Assembly: GCA_021464525.1 (NCBI GenBank)
Contig: JADRCO010000360.1
Coordinates: forward strand, 1 to 36,178
Source of the DNA: Rhizophagus sp. LPA8_4_AMF
Taxonomy: Eukaryota; Glomeromycota; Glomeromycetes; Glomerales; Glomeraceae
Reading direction: 5' to 3'
DNA length: 36,178 bases
Positions 21,130 to 32,675 of this stretch are shown here, piece after piece. The notes under the pieces are model-generated. The model was not told the origin of the DNA. It worked only from the letters and a program-made list of their open reading frames with translations, and did no database searches. The position numbers and the translations under genes were made by a program. Within the stretch, counting starts at the first letter, position 1. Every line of letters starts with the position of its first letter.

Positions 21130-21299
21130 CTGCCCTATAAAAAACGTAGATACGTTTTTTATAACTGAAAGATACATTTTGTATACTGAGTGATACGTCT
21201 AGATACGTCTAGATACGTTTTGAGATACGGAAAAATGCACAATTCCGTATCTCACATGATTTCAGTATAAAAAACGTATCTACTTTTTTTATAAGGCTG
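21130..21299. mobile_element. Palindromic MITE-like element
   Basis: About 170 bp with imperfect terminal inverted repeats of about 40 bp (21130-21170 and 21260-21299). Each terminus is itself a palindrome: TATAAAAAACGTA (21136-21148) and TACGTTTTTTATA (21151-21163) pair perfectly over 13 bp with a 2-nt gap, and 21266-21293 does the same with one mismatch. The interior has three GATACGT(CTA) repeats and a perfect 12-bp stem, TGAGATACGGAA/TTCCGTATCTCA, at 21221-21254 with a 10-nt loop. No transposase and no convincing target-site duplication were seen. Confidence 0.75.
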
Positions 21300-21470
21300 A
21301 GCAAGTTTTATGTTCGGAAAATCATGAAATAACTGAATGAGAAACATTCTGGATTTCTGGTTTAATAATTTATAATTTATTACATTTAATAATTATAACA
21401 ATTTACATAAGTTAAGAAGGTTAAGGTTCAATACAGATAGAACAAGAATTTGAGTATCTATAGAAATTAA

Positions 21471-23330
21471 TTAACAAGTAATTTCAGTATAAACATTAAT
21501 ATCCTTATTAAATGTATAATTAATATTTAAGAGCGTATGAATCTGATGTGTCTGAGCATATGGTATGAACGAAACTTCACCAACGTTCAAATCTTGTCCT
21601 TTAAAAAAATAATTTTTCCAACTTTCTTTCACCATTGATGCCGCACCTACATCCCCGATATTAAATGGATGTGTAATAACCTTGTCATATCGGAAATATC
21701 CTGATGGGTCTGTAAACTTTCCAGTCGTTGAAATAGTTTTCCGTGCATTGTCGTAAATTTCTCGACGATATTTGCTCTCATATTCCATAATATGTGCACC
21801 AAAGACTTCCGTAATCCAATTCATTGAAGTCATCACATGAACTGTATCATTTCCTGAACATGCTCGAAGCAACTTGTGAAAATCATGCGCTTTAAAGTAA
21901 TCACAAATATTGCTCCAAGACATTGTCCATGGATCCAATTGTTGAATTGAAGACAATAACTCAGAATTATCATTAGTAACTGTTTGATAATGTAGGTAAA
22001 TTTCTATTGATACAGAATTTTCTGCAGGTGGTGATAACCAAGTACAAATTTTTGTGATCGAGTCCTCAAGGAAATTGTAAATTGCATTCAAGAAGGATGT
22101 ATTTTTACGTTTGATTTTGGGCAAAATGGCGTCCATTGGCATCATTTGAAACATAAATTCACTTGTTGAATGTGGAGAAATTCCGTCATTACAATTAAAC
22201 ATTGTAATGCTTCCAATTAAATTATGGGTTTGTTGATCGTCCATGAGCGGAAATTCTCCAGTAAGGATATGTCGTGCAACTTGCACACGATCTCTTGATT
22301 CAATAAGATTAGCAACAACATAAAATATACTATCTTCCGAATTAAAAGTTTTTACCCAAAGTTTATGCGCTTCTTGTCGAGATTTTGGGTTTCTAACAGA
22401 TTTACTCCAATGAGAAATTAATGATCTAACTTTTGGATGAAGTTCCTTTTTTGTGGGATTAGGAGGTTTATTATTTGAAGCATTTCCATATTTTAAAACA
22501 ATTTTAACAGCATTCTCAAAGTGTCTTAAAGTTTCTCTCGTCCATACAGTAGAAAACCAAACTTCTATGATTGACTGAATTGGTGCTTGTTTCGTCATCA
22601 TTTCTTTTATAACATTTGTTTTTGCTACAGCATAAACGGATCCTTCGTAACCAATGAATTTATTTGGTTGCTCCACAGAATTTTTATTTTGTATAATTCT
22701 AGCTCTTAAAAGTAAATCCAAGTCTACAAATCCAATAGCAACGTGAGTTTTACCTTGATCAAGTGTTAAGCTTTGTTTTGGCATATTACTAAAACTTAGA
22801 GCACCCCTGCCTTTATCCCCAACATATGGGTTTTTTGTTTTTCCGGTGAAAATATCCCCAAATTTTCTTGGAGACGCGAGAAAATCAAAAAGATCATCTG
22901 AAATTTCATTCCATCTTTTCATAAGGTGATCAGGATCAGGTTCATCATCAATATCTCTATCTAAAAATCTTTCAACGATTTGCATAGATTTTAATGAAGA
23001 TTTGGCAGAGCTAAGAAATTCAATCTGAACATTTTCATGCGGATATTTCGTAGCATATTCATTTCCAAGATCAGGTACATTCCAATTTTCAATAGGATTG
23101 TTTTTATCCATTTTGAATATCATGTCATTTAAATATTCTGTCACTTGAGATAATGAAGATGGTAAGGATGAACCGGAAGGGAAACTCGGCATAGAAACTT
23201 CATTTTTTCCACATGACTTTTTGTGCGCCTTCCAATCATTTTTTTGACATTCCTTAGAGCAATAATATATTTGATGACATTTTGAACATCTGAATGTAGA
23301 AGGTTTCTGACATACGTTGCATATTTTCAT
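21471..23330 (-). CDS. MYND zinc-finger protein, 619 aa, single exon
   Basis: The N-terminal MYND finger is complete: C4, C7, C15, C18, C24, C28, H36 and C40. MYND fingers normally bind two zinc ions and mediate protein-protein contacts, often with proline-rich partners. A Ser/Pro-rich linker (about 46-62) follows. The remaining 550 residues form an uncharacterised region with motifs RKFGDIFTG, ALSFSNMPKQSLTLDQGKTH, FIGYEGSVYAVAKTNVIKEM and VWFSTVWTRETL. They look like one large globular domain; no SET domain motifs are visible. No signal peptide or TM segment, so probably cytosolic or nuclear. Intronless, unlike most genes here. The start is the only ATG before the finger. Function unknown. 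Confidence 0.88.
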   Translation of the reverse strand: MKICNVCQKPSTFRCSKCHQIYYCSKECQKNDWKAHKKSCGKNEVSMPSFPSGSSLPSSLSQVTEYLNDMIFKMDKNNPIENWNVPDLGNEYATKYPHENVQIEFLSSAKSSLKSMQIVERFLDRDIDDEPDPDHLMKRWNEISDDLFDFLASPRKFGDIFTGKTKNPYVGDKGRGALSFSNMPKQSLTLDQGKTHVAIGFVDLDLLLRARIIQNKNSVEQPNKFIGYEGSVYAVAKTNVIKEMMTKQAPIQSIIEVWFSTVWTRETLRHFENAVKIVLKYGNASNNKPPNPTKKELHPKVRSLISHWSKSVRNPKSRQEAHKLWVKTFNSEDSIFYVVANLIESRDRVQVARHILTGEFPLMDDQQTHNLIGSITMFNCNDGISPHSTSEFMFQMMPMDAILPKIKRKNTSFLNAIYNFLEDSITKICTWLSPPAENSVSIEIYLHYQTVTNDNSELLSSIQQLDPWTMSWSNICDYFKAHDFHKLLRACSGNDTVHVMTSMNWITEVFGAHIMEYESKYRREIYDNARKTISTTGKFTDPSGYFRYDKVITHPFNIGDVGAASMVKESWKNYFFKGQDLNVGEVSFIPYAQTHQIHTLLNINYTFNKDINVYTEITC

Positions 23331-26098
23331 TATGTATAAAAATATATATACGCACGTTATTTATATTATGATAATAAAAAAAAAAAGGAAAGAAAGAAAA
23401 AATCGGTGTGAATAAGTTGAACAAATTGATTGTACTTAATATAATGACAACGTTATACTATTCTACAAAGAACAAATTACCATTTAAAGTTTGTTAAACC
23501 GTTACTCAACATCGTTTTGTTTACAAGAAAGGAAATTTAATAGTAATATATATATAGTAAATGATAAACCTTACATTAACAAAAAATTTTTTTTTTTTTT
23601 TTGAATCAAAATTAGAATTTATTATATTTTATTTTCAAATACAATGAAAATATGAAAAAACGGGCGTTTTTTTTATAGCCATAAAGACGTAATTAAAACG
23701 AGATAATTATGCATAAGGTTGATCTTTCCTTATTTTGAACTTCATTTTTTTTGGTTGTGATGATCATTTTTGCAGATCGGATTCGGAATCCAAAAATTTA
23801 TTTATCCGGGTTTCAATCACGATATTATCCTCAACACTGGTTCAGTACTACTTAAAGAGATTTTGATAATTTAGGGTTGACACTTTGCATGAAATTCTTA
23901 TGGTTTAAAAAGGTTTAAGTTTTTAAGATACATATTTAGTTACGCTGATTCCATTCACAGCCATATAAAGTAATAAATAGTTAATATCCAAATTTATGTA
24001 ATAATATTCCTTTTATTGATTAAATAAATTTAATATTATGCACTAAAATTATGATTTAATGACTTAAATTGTTAACATGAAAATGAGAATTCTATAATTG
24101 CTTTATTTTCTTATTAAAACAAAAAATACTTATAACGCAGACGAGAAATTTTAAAGCTAATTTTTTTTTTCCCTTATTGGTTCTTAAAATAGGTAATGAA
24201 TACATATTGTACAATATCAGATATTAAGATATTAATTACAGTTGAATGATTTGATGATGTATTATACAATCATTTATTCGGATCAATCGGATGTGTTCAA
24301 ATAATGGAAATAATACATTTATTTTTATCTGAATAGATTGTAATAGTTGAAATAATAGGTATGATTATTATCTTAATTTATCATGTAATGTGTTTTACGT
24401 GTTTATAAATATGCAAAAATATGAAGCCTTTAATTATTTTTTTTTTTTTTAAAAAAAGGAATTTATGTAATAGAATTCATTTGGTCGTAGAGAACACAAA
24501 GAAATGAATATATAATGCCACTTAAAAGTTATTGCATAATTATAAATTTTATTAAATAATGATATTCAGTTACTATAAGATTCTTAACGCGCTATAACTA
24601 AACTTTTTAAACAACATCTATGCAAAAGAGACTTAATGATGGCGCATAATAAATTATTTTTAACTTTGTTATTTATATCCTTGAAATCATCAAAAAAAAA
24701 CTATTTATATTGAAATTTGAATTTTCAAGTTGTTTTTATAGCTAAAAAATTCAACAAGTTAAAACTCATTGACATAGAATATTATTATAAACAGGAAAGA
24801 TTTTGGAGAAGTTATACACCTCTAGAGATACTTCTCACATGAAAAGATATATGCATATTATGTTCTAAAATTGATTATATTATATAGCTTTATATTTCCA
24901 CTAGTTATTTACAGTAAATATTTACTTCTGGTTTAGAAATCTATCATGCAAACATCTGAAAATATATTAGAAATTTGATTTGCAGATATCTGGCAACCAA
25001 TGCCATAACAAATGGCAAGAATTATACTTTGTATTAAAATATATATTAGCTTCTCATACATATATTATTATTCTTTGTATGATTTCCTTATAATACATAA
25101 AATTATTTTGTTATATAATGATTATTTAAAATCATTTATAGATATTAAGAGTAAATATTTTTTTAATTGAAAAAAGATTTATAAGATTAATGAGTTATTA
25201 ATCTATAAAGTTATTCACTTTACACATATACTAAAATTTCATTTAAAATGAACAATATATTATAATTTATAACAGCAACGGTATTGAATTGTCAAAGATA
25301 ATATTTATTTTTTTTAAAAAAAAGCTTTAATAATATAAATATTTTGCCTACTACAAAACTTAAAATGGCAAACTTATTTAATAATGCAAAATGCATAAAA
25401 ATTAATATTACATTACTATAGCACATTAATTAATATAAGTAATATTATTAATTATTTTACCAACAGTAAATGTTCAATTAATCCGAATCCAATATAATGT
25501 AACAATTATACAATTAAAAAAGATTATTCAACGCATGCATAAATATTAACTTGTTTTAATTTAATATTTTATCCCTATTTCATGTTTATACCCTTTATAT
25601 CTCATTTAATTTTTATTACTTTAATTTGCTTTTTTACATTCATTATTACATCATCATTTCATTAACATATTATATTTTATAAAAATTTTAAGGCCGAAAT
25701 CAGGATAATATTATATACACTATTATAATTATTAAAATTGTTTATTAATAGTTTAAAAGTAATATTAATACTTATTGAATTGAAGTATCTAGCATATATT
25801 TAAATATACAGTATATTTAATATAGATAATAAAATAGAAACTAGATAAAAGTGCGAATAATATTCAGAAACCTCTTAAGTATGTGATCAATGAAATTAAC
25901 AAGTTTCATTTCATGAATGATAAATATAATATATATAGTGATAATAAAATTTATTATGGAAAGGATATAAGTGACATTGATTTTCTCTATTAGTTAACCA
26001 CATTTTTAATTAAAAATTTTACAATTTACCAATTCAGCAATTTCCATTATTAAGCGTGTACGTTAACTTTTTTAGCTGAAATTTTGTTATTTAATAGA
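23331..26098. other. Gene-poor, very AT-rich region
   Basis: No gene, RNA or repeat family recognised. It contains T-run/A-run junctions at about 24437-24457 and 25309-25323. The first 200 bases form the 5' flank of the MYND gene. Confidence 0.5.
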
Positions 26099-26607
26099 AT
26101 GCAATCTCGGAATGATCAAACAAAATTAGTCGTTAGACCTTATACCATTGTTTTGGTTTCAGCTCAATTCAGTTTTGGATATGGGTTTTCCAGATTTGAC
26201 AGTGGAAAGAATGGGGCGTAATGGATTCTTAATCCTAAAGAAATATGATGATCTTGATTACGCATTGAAATTCCCTTTTACTTTATTTACATATATGACA
26301 TAATATTGTTTATTGTCCCTGAAAATATACGCAGAACATTCTATCCAGGTTTAAAAATAGAATGGAATTCCTAGGAGAATTTTGTAGGAGAATATGAGGC
26401 ATTTCGAAATAACATAATGGTTAATTTAGGTAAAAAAAAATTTCTCTGAAGGAATGGATAAAGAACGCTACCGTTTCCACAATATTAAACAAAGCGGTAA
26501 GAGTTAGAAGGTTATTGGAAATTGCATCCGATAATTATAATATTATTAATGCATTTCCAGATCTTGAATTATATCACAGAGCATGTAAATATAAAAAATA
26601 TCTTTAA
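26099..26607 (+). pseudogene. Unidentified coding relic in several frames
   Basis: In order along the plus strand: an open frame from ATG 26099 (RNDQTKLVVRPYTIVLV...), an overlapping frame at about 26170-26300 (VERMGRNGFLILKKYDDLDY), then PENIRRTFYPGLKIEW interrupted by TAG at about 26370 and continued by ENFVGEYEAFRNNIMVN. Finally a run of about 50 codons, KEWIKNATVSTILNKAVRV...NAFPDLELYHRACKYKKYL, is closed by TAA at 26605-26607. The segments share protein-like composition and less AT bias than their surroundings, so this is probably one gene broken by frameshifts or poorly visible introns. I cannot name the family. Confidence 0.5.
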
Positions 26608-28647
26608 GATCTTTGTATCTTACACATCTAAACTTTTATGACCACATACTAGTAACAAAAAATAATATATATATAAAATAAGAGGTTAGTAATTTAGTTA
26701 TATAATCTGCAAATGAACTGCTTGTTATTAGATATTACTAGAGATATACTTATTGATTTAATTAAATAATATTATGGTAATAATTCCTGTTAATATCAAA
26801 TGCAATTAATAAATATACTGTTACATATTTGGTACACAATAATTGCATTTTTAAATTATTCATTAAAATACTATTTAAACTATATTTATATATTAGTAGT
26901 TTTTTTAAAAGAAAAGATTATTCAACTCAAAATTAGTCTAAAAGCTTATATTCAAATAAAATTTAAAAAATCTCTACAATTATAAATACTGTCAACAAAT
27001 CTTGTGCTTCAAAAAAACCATTTTTTTTTTCACATACTTGCTGCATGAAAGTTTAGGGTCCATGCTTTTTGAAAGCATGTTTTGTTGGGTCATTTAAAAA
27101 TTTATGGCATTTTTGTGGTGACTTTAGTTAAAGTAGATTATAACTTGGCATGATCTTTATTATGATCATCTATCCATCTTTAAATTTCTTATATTTAATA
27201 ATGATAAGAAAAAATTAATCTTAGCCGTAACTTTATAATTTAATTTTGCTATATTTCTAGAATAAACTTTTTAAAGTAAATGATTCATTTTCTTTTACAT
27301 ACTATTTTTTTTAAAAAAAAATAAAAATAGTGAAAATAAGATAAAACTTTTACAGAAAAATTATTTATCTCTGATATTATTTCCATGCATATTTTACTAG
27401 TTTATTCTCAAATAACATGGGAAACCCAATAACTTAATTATTCAGCAAATTCAATAACGAAAGTAGGAACCCTATTCATTATAAAAGTTTGTAAAACTTA
27501 GTAATCTGAAATATGATCCAGTCTATCCAATAACTAGATATATAAATTTTATATCACTTATGAGTTCAAATGGAATTTAATCAAAAATCTCAAATATTAC
27601 CATATGCAATTTTTTAATATAATATTTGGTAATGCATAGATTTCTGAATTACGGAAAGATCTGTCATCTAGTTTCTGATATAGTGCAAATTGTGATAAAG
27701 TTAGACAATTATGATCTATATATATAATTTTCCAACATCAGCAATAGTATCAACTTTAATAAACAATTAAATATTACATGTCTGTTAGCAATCAATGAAT
27801 ACAATGTTTTGTTTTAACTACAGCAATAAAGAATAGGTTATTAAAAAAGTTATAGTATTTTTTTCTTGTTAAGAATCATATTTATTAGGTACTATATGTG
27901 ATCAATTGTATTAAATTATCACAATTATATTTGATGCATTATTTTAAAACAAGTATTTTTTCTCAACTGGAATCAATTTAAAACTTTAAAAAGGACTTTT
28001 TTTCTTTATGCTATATATTACAATGAAGATACAAAGACACAAGAAGTACAATGACCATAGAATAGTATCACTTATTAATATATGAAGGCCGAAAACAGAT
28101 CCTAACATATATTATTATAATACTAGCAATGAACATTCAATAATGCATATATTGTTAATAGCATATAATTTTAATAAAATTTATATAAACATATTTATAA
28201 TATTCTTATAGTACATTTCTATCAAAGAGTTAAAGTACTAGAAATTTTATTGAAACTATTACATAATATTATCATTGCAAGAAATAATATTTATTTTATT
28301 TAATATGAAAAAAAGTATAAAACTTGATTATAACTACCAAAATCTTCACAAGTTCAAAGTCCTACATCCTTCCAGATATATAATAACACGTAAGTATGAT
28401 AAGATAATTATTTTTTTAAAAAAAAAATTCTATTCAAAAAAACAAGCATATCGTTACGCCATAGGTTTATAGAATACGACATGAAAATGTGACGTCAGAA
28501 AATAAAATTTTCGAAGAATTTTCAAATTATCCGAATTTTATGTCTTTTCTTCGATCTTATACAGGGTCTATAGGAAAAACCATTATTTAATAAATTCCAA
28601 AATAAATTTTATACAAATTACGTAAATTATAACTTTAATTCCCATTT
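26608..28647. other. AT-rich intergenic region
   Basis: No supported gene. Small open frames at 26800-26985 and 28275-28472 are Lys/Ile/Tyr-rich, as expected from random AT-rich DNA, and were not called. T-run/A-run junctions lie at about 27305-27322 and 28412-28427. Confidence 0.5.
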
Positions 28648-30315
28648 TTAATCAGAAATAATACAGTTTTCTAAATCGAGAAAAAAAAATCGGTTAAAAA
28701 AATTAATGATAAATAACAATAAAAATTTATTTATTACCTAAACTTTCACTTAATAATGTTGATTCTTTTTCTTCGTCTATTACAATTTTAGTGCTTAATT
28801 CTTCATGTGTTAATATTTCATTTAGCTTCGCAGAATAGTCGATTTTTCTGCTCGTATAACAAGAAAATGGATGATTTTTAGTAATAGGTTCGTCGTCTAA
28901 AAAGTTTAAATAAATAAATTAGATAAAAATAAACTTTTTACAATTTAATAAAAATAAAATGAATTAATAAAGTAATTAAATTTTTTTGACTTACTAGGAA
29001 CAGGTATTCTAGAATTATATTCTGGTATAAAAGGTTTAAAACGATAATCATTCCAAATAGAAAGGATTTCTACCAATTCATCAGCTGTTGGTCTTTTATT
29101 AAGATCAGAATCCCAACACCTCTTCATTAATCGTGCATATACAGGTAATGTGCCTTCAACAATTTTCGGTCTCAATCCTTTACAAATATCTAAAGAAAGG
29201 TCAAAATCATGAGATCTATTGTTGAAAGCAGGAATACCAGATGTAAGTTCCCACATAATAATTCCAAAAGAATAAATATCAGCAGCTTTAGTATATGGCT
29301 TCCCACGCAATACTTCTGGAGCCATGTAAGGAATTACTCCATAAATTTCATTTGTATTAGTAGTTTTATTTACTGGTCTACTTAATCCAAAATCGCTTAT
29401 AACACTAAGTTCAGGGGAATTTTCATAATAAACGTTAGAGGCTAAAAGTACATTTCCACTATGAAAATCACCATGAACTAAATTACGCTTGTGTAAAGTT
29501 AAAAGTGCTTTTGCAGTATATACTAAATTATGATATTTTTCAAAAGAATTATATTTTTTTCTTAATAAATTAGATCTTAGATTTCCTTTTTCCATTAATT
29601 TCATTACCATCATATAATTTGATGTTTCTGGATATTGTGTTATTCCATATATGTGTACGGCTGACGTATATTTACGACTTGAACTCACACATTGTAAATG
29701 ATTTTTTAACTAAAAATTAAACAATAATATTAATTAAAAAAATCAAATATATACTTTTTTAAAAGAATAACTTACTTCGTTTAAGAAATCATCATTAATA
29801 TTTGATGAATTATTTAAGCTCTTTAATACAACATAAAATCCCCATTTTTCATTTTCATTAAGTGGTGATTTAACATCTTTTTCTTTTGCAATTACATTAT
29901 GGTAACTAAGGAAATTGGTAGCCCTTATCCATGTTTTATCTTCATTTCTCCAAAACTTTATATACCCATCTAACCAAATAGCCTTATAGACAGTACTAAA
30001 TCCACCTTTAGAAAGATATTTAGTATTTCTAAATCTATTGTAAGGAATCCATTCTATAACTTCAAATTCGTTTCTTGCTTTCAGTTGAGTTTCTTGAATA
30101 AATTTGTCAACATATTTATTTCCACTAGTCCATTTATCAAAATCATGTTGAAAAATTTTGCTAATCCAATTTTGGCACCAATCATCATAGGTTCTTGGTT
30201 GTCCACAATCGGTACACAAACCATAATTTTTTATTCTATGTTCATAGTATTTACTCAAAGTATTTGAATTATTATTTCTGAAATTCTTGAAGTTCCTATT
30301 AGACTTATTAGACAT
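28648..30315 (-). CDS. TKL-type protein kinase (kinase copy 2, intact kinase domain, altered Cys knuckle)
   Basis: Close paralogue of the copy at 1383-3042. Exons 30315-29776, 29709-28995, 28896-28738 and 28670-28648; the first intron is the same size as in copy 1 (66 bp), exon 3 is also 159 nt, and the protein is 478 aa ending ESLENCIISD. Motifs: Gly loop YLSKGGFSTVYKAIW, VVLKSLNN lysine, FLNELKNHLQC alpha-C, LVHGDFHSGNVLL catalytic loop (HGD), ISDFGLSRPV, YMAPEVLRGKPY and MKRCWDSDLNKRP. All catalytic residues are present. The knuckle reads CTDCGQPRTYDDWCQNW: the fourth Cys is Trp (codon 30168-30166, TGG where copy 1 has TGT), so zinc binding there is probably lost. From 29155 to 29404 it is identical to copy 1 base for base. 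Likely cytosolic; substrate unknown. Confidence 0.88.
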
Positions 30316-30670
30316 GTTAATTTCTTTTGCAAAATAATTTTTTTTTTTTAATTATACAAAATCTAATTTATACTTTAAACCGTCTTACACAAGTTAATTT
30401 ATTTAGGAAACCCTATAAAGAATGATGAAGCAGATTTACGCCATTTCGGAGTTACGTTTGCGAAAAGAGTGCTACATTCGATTAATGAGACTATTTTCGG
30501 CAATGATGGCCACATCAAATTTGAAATTATGGTTATGCGATTTTCAAAAATAATTCTTGACTGATTTAATCCGGATAAAAAAAAATTCATATTTACTCTT
30601 TAATAAATAACGAATCCATATTAATGTCTCAATAAATTAATTTTTAAAATAATTGTTAATGTGGCACTAC
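30316..30670 (-). repeat. Duplicated upstream/promoter region of kinase copy 2
   Basis: Homologous to 3043-3395 with scattered substitutions and short indels, for example an extra 'ttta' and 'gaagca'. Similarity stops shortly after the shared 'aatgtggyact' word. The open frame at 30399-30590 here is not a gene; copy 1 lacks it. Confidence 0.75.
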
Positions 30671-31547
30671 TTTTCAATTAGACAAAATAACTCTCACTCC
30701 TTTAGCATAGGACAAAATGATGATAAGTACCTAATCGATACTATGGGGAGATGGGGGAAGAGGAGTGACAGAGGCAATGGCGGAAATGGTTGGAAGTTAA
30801 GATATTCACGAGTGAATAAGACGCTCATTTGCTTGATAAATATACGGATATGGATCATTTGGAAGCCAGAATGACAAATTATTCAAGGTCATAAAATGCA
30901 AAACCTTTGTAGGATGACAACTATCATAGATGCGTAAGTTGTTCAGTTTCAACGACAAAGAAAATTAAGAACAACAAATTCGCTCACAAAGAAGGAAATA
31001 TAAAATATTTGACAGTGTATAGGCATTCGCTGCTCAGTTCGCATCATATGATTTTTCATACGAATTTCGAAATGACGCAGTAATGCATGATTTTTATTTA
31101 TCAATTACATTACTTTCAACGTAACATATGAACTAAACGAAAAAGAAGAAAACATTACTATTATTCAATCTTTTTTCATACCAATGTTTAAGGAATAAAG
31201 CACTTTTTCGCTTGCATCTTTACCAGCATATAGCACGTTTACCGCAAGGTGATCTATAAAGGAAGGATTTTACTTGTATTTTTTCATGAGAAATTCTGAA
31301 ATACTGTCTTACTAATAGGATAAAAAATATACATAAAAATTACATGGTCAAATAAATAATAAAAAAAATTACCTTAATAAAAGCAAACATTTGTTAAACG
31401 TAAAAATAATATATTTTTAATATATTTCACGTGTTATTATGCGAAAATTTTATGCGTGATCAAATGATAAATAATCATGAGTCATCTCTTGTAATCTAAT
31501 ATTGATTTATGATGCAACTTTTATACTAAAAAAAATTTATATTTATT
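30671..31547. other. Spacer with no supported gene
   Basis: A short open frame at 30653-30874 includes a locally GC-rich stretch (about 30742-30800, 'atggggagatgggggaagag'), but it has no recognisable content and its start lies within the duplicated flank. From 31080 on the sequence is AT-rich. Nothing else was seen. Confidence 0.4.
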
Positions 31548-31702
31548 TACCCTTCCCTCACTCATACTTCCCTTTGTTTCCCTTTTTTTTCTCTCTTACC
31601 TTACACTTTGTGTCCCTACCCTTCTCTTTCACCTTTCTACTCCTCTCTTAAACACGTACTCTCTAACTCCTTCTACACGTTACCTTTTCTTCCCATTCCT
31701 TA
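31548..31702 (+). repeat. Pyrimidine-rich tract
   Basis: About 155 bp dominated by C and T on the plus strand (words such as 'ttcccttt', 'ctctctta', 'ccttctctttcacc'), with few purines. It ends in a T-run directly next to the hairpin array and has no evident period. Such tracts can act in splicing or chromatin structure or form triplex DNA; no specific role can be assigned. Confidence 0.6.
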
Positions 31703-31717
31703 TTTTTTTTTTGGGGT

Positions 31718-32052
31718 AGGAGCAGCATGATGCTATGCATGGGCGGGAGCATAGCATGCTTACCTCGTTTGTAAGCCTGTGAGTACCAGCTTTGCTGCAG
31801 TCTCACAGTAGGGCTGGCAGGAAATTTTTTTGGAGCGGCATAGTACTATGCGTGGGTTGGAGCATAGGCGCTTACTTTTAGTAAGCTCGTGGGTACCAGC
31901 TTTTGCTGCAGTCCTGCGATAGGACCGGTTGGTTGTGGTACGGCATGGTGCTATGCGTAATTTTCATGGGTGGAGCATAGTGCACTTCTTAGGAAGTCCC
32001 TTTGTGGTAGGGCCGGAGTACTTTGTCATTAACATAATAATGAAAAGTACTC
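31718..32052 (+). ncRNA. Tandem array of tiled hairpins (candidate structured RNA or hairpin element)
   Basis: Three units of about 105-112 bp, GC-richer than the surroundings, each starting near GGAGC(A/G)GCAT. Unit 1 tiles three stems end to end: ATGCTATGC/GCATAGCAT (31730-31757), GCTTAC/GTAAGC (31758-31776) and CTGTGAG/CTCACAG (31777-31808), the last holding an inner CAGC/GCTG stem. Unit 2 repeats the order: CTATGC/GCATAG (31846-31867), GCTTAC/GTAAGC (31870-31886), TCGTGGG/CCTGCGA (31887-31919). Unit 3 has a 9-bp stem with two G-U pairs (31948-31983), ACTTC/GAAGT (31984-31997) and a short CCCT/AGGG stem. A final 15-bp stem (GAGTACTTT/AAAGTACTC plus TCATTA/TAATGA) closes the array at 32016-32052. 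Stem 3 changes between units 1 and 2 without losing pairing. No tRNA or named RNA family is recognised. Confidence 0.5.
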
Positions 32053-32675
32053 AATAATTACATATATTCTGATAATTTTCCACATATTCTTTTTCGCATT
32101 TCAATTAGATTTTGGATCTATTTATTTAGTCATTTCTTAGTTTTGAAGTATATGAAACGGGAATAATTGATAAGTTAATGTTTATTTTTATTTCATTTAT
32201 TAATTTAATGATATCAAAATTTAATTTTCCTTAGAATGTTAATTATTTTCTTTCATACTAATTTTACAAATAAATTTTCTTGAATATTTCATTAACGTCA
32301 TTATTTTTTATTTTTCATGTAATTTTAATCAGATTAAAAAGTAATTTTAAACCTTTTTTTTGTAATAGGGTTTTTTTATCATATTATTAATATATTAAAA
32401 TCACGATATTTCTAAATAAAACTACTGTAAATATCACATCGAATACTGGTTTTAACGTTAAAAATTCGGTTCAAATATATATAAAGTAGGTATAAATATA
32501 ATATATATATATATTTATTACCGTATATGGTCGGAGAATGTATCCCTACACCGTATACTAAAATGGAAAAGAAAAAGCTTAAATGTTGTACTTTAATGTT
32601 CTGATGTAAGACACGAATATTTTAAGACGATAATAATCAGGAATAGAAGTAGGGCTGCCTTTTTAAGGTCTTATT
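32053..32675. other. AT-rich spacer
   Basis: No gene or repeat recognised. A palindrome-like TA run lies near 32495-32520, and ACCGTATA occurs near 32520 and again near 32550. Confidence 0.45.

Noticed and set aside
26800-26985. 61-codon open frame
   Set aside because: Ile/Leu/Tyr/Lys-rich as expected from random AT-rich sequence; no context.
28275-28472. 65-codon open frame
   Set aside because: Lys/Ile/Tyr-rich, no ATG at its edge, contains a homopolymer run; too little to support a gene.
30653-30874. 73-codon open frame with a GC-rich patch
   Set aside because: It starts within the duplicated kinase flank and has no recognisable motif.
31718-32052. tRNA, CRISPR or hammerhead ribozyme as explanation of the hairpin array
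   Set aside because: No tRNA A/B boxes or acceptor pattern, no uniform spacers between short repeats, and no CTGATGA...GAAA hammerhead core is visible.
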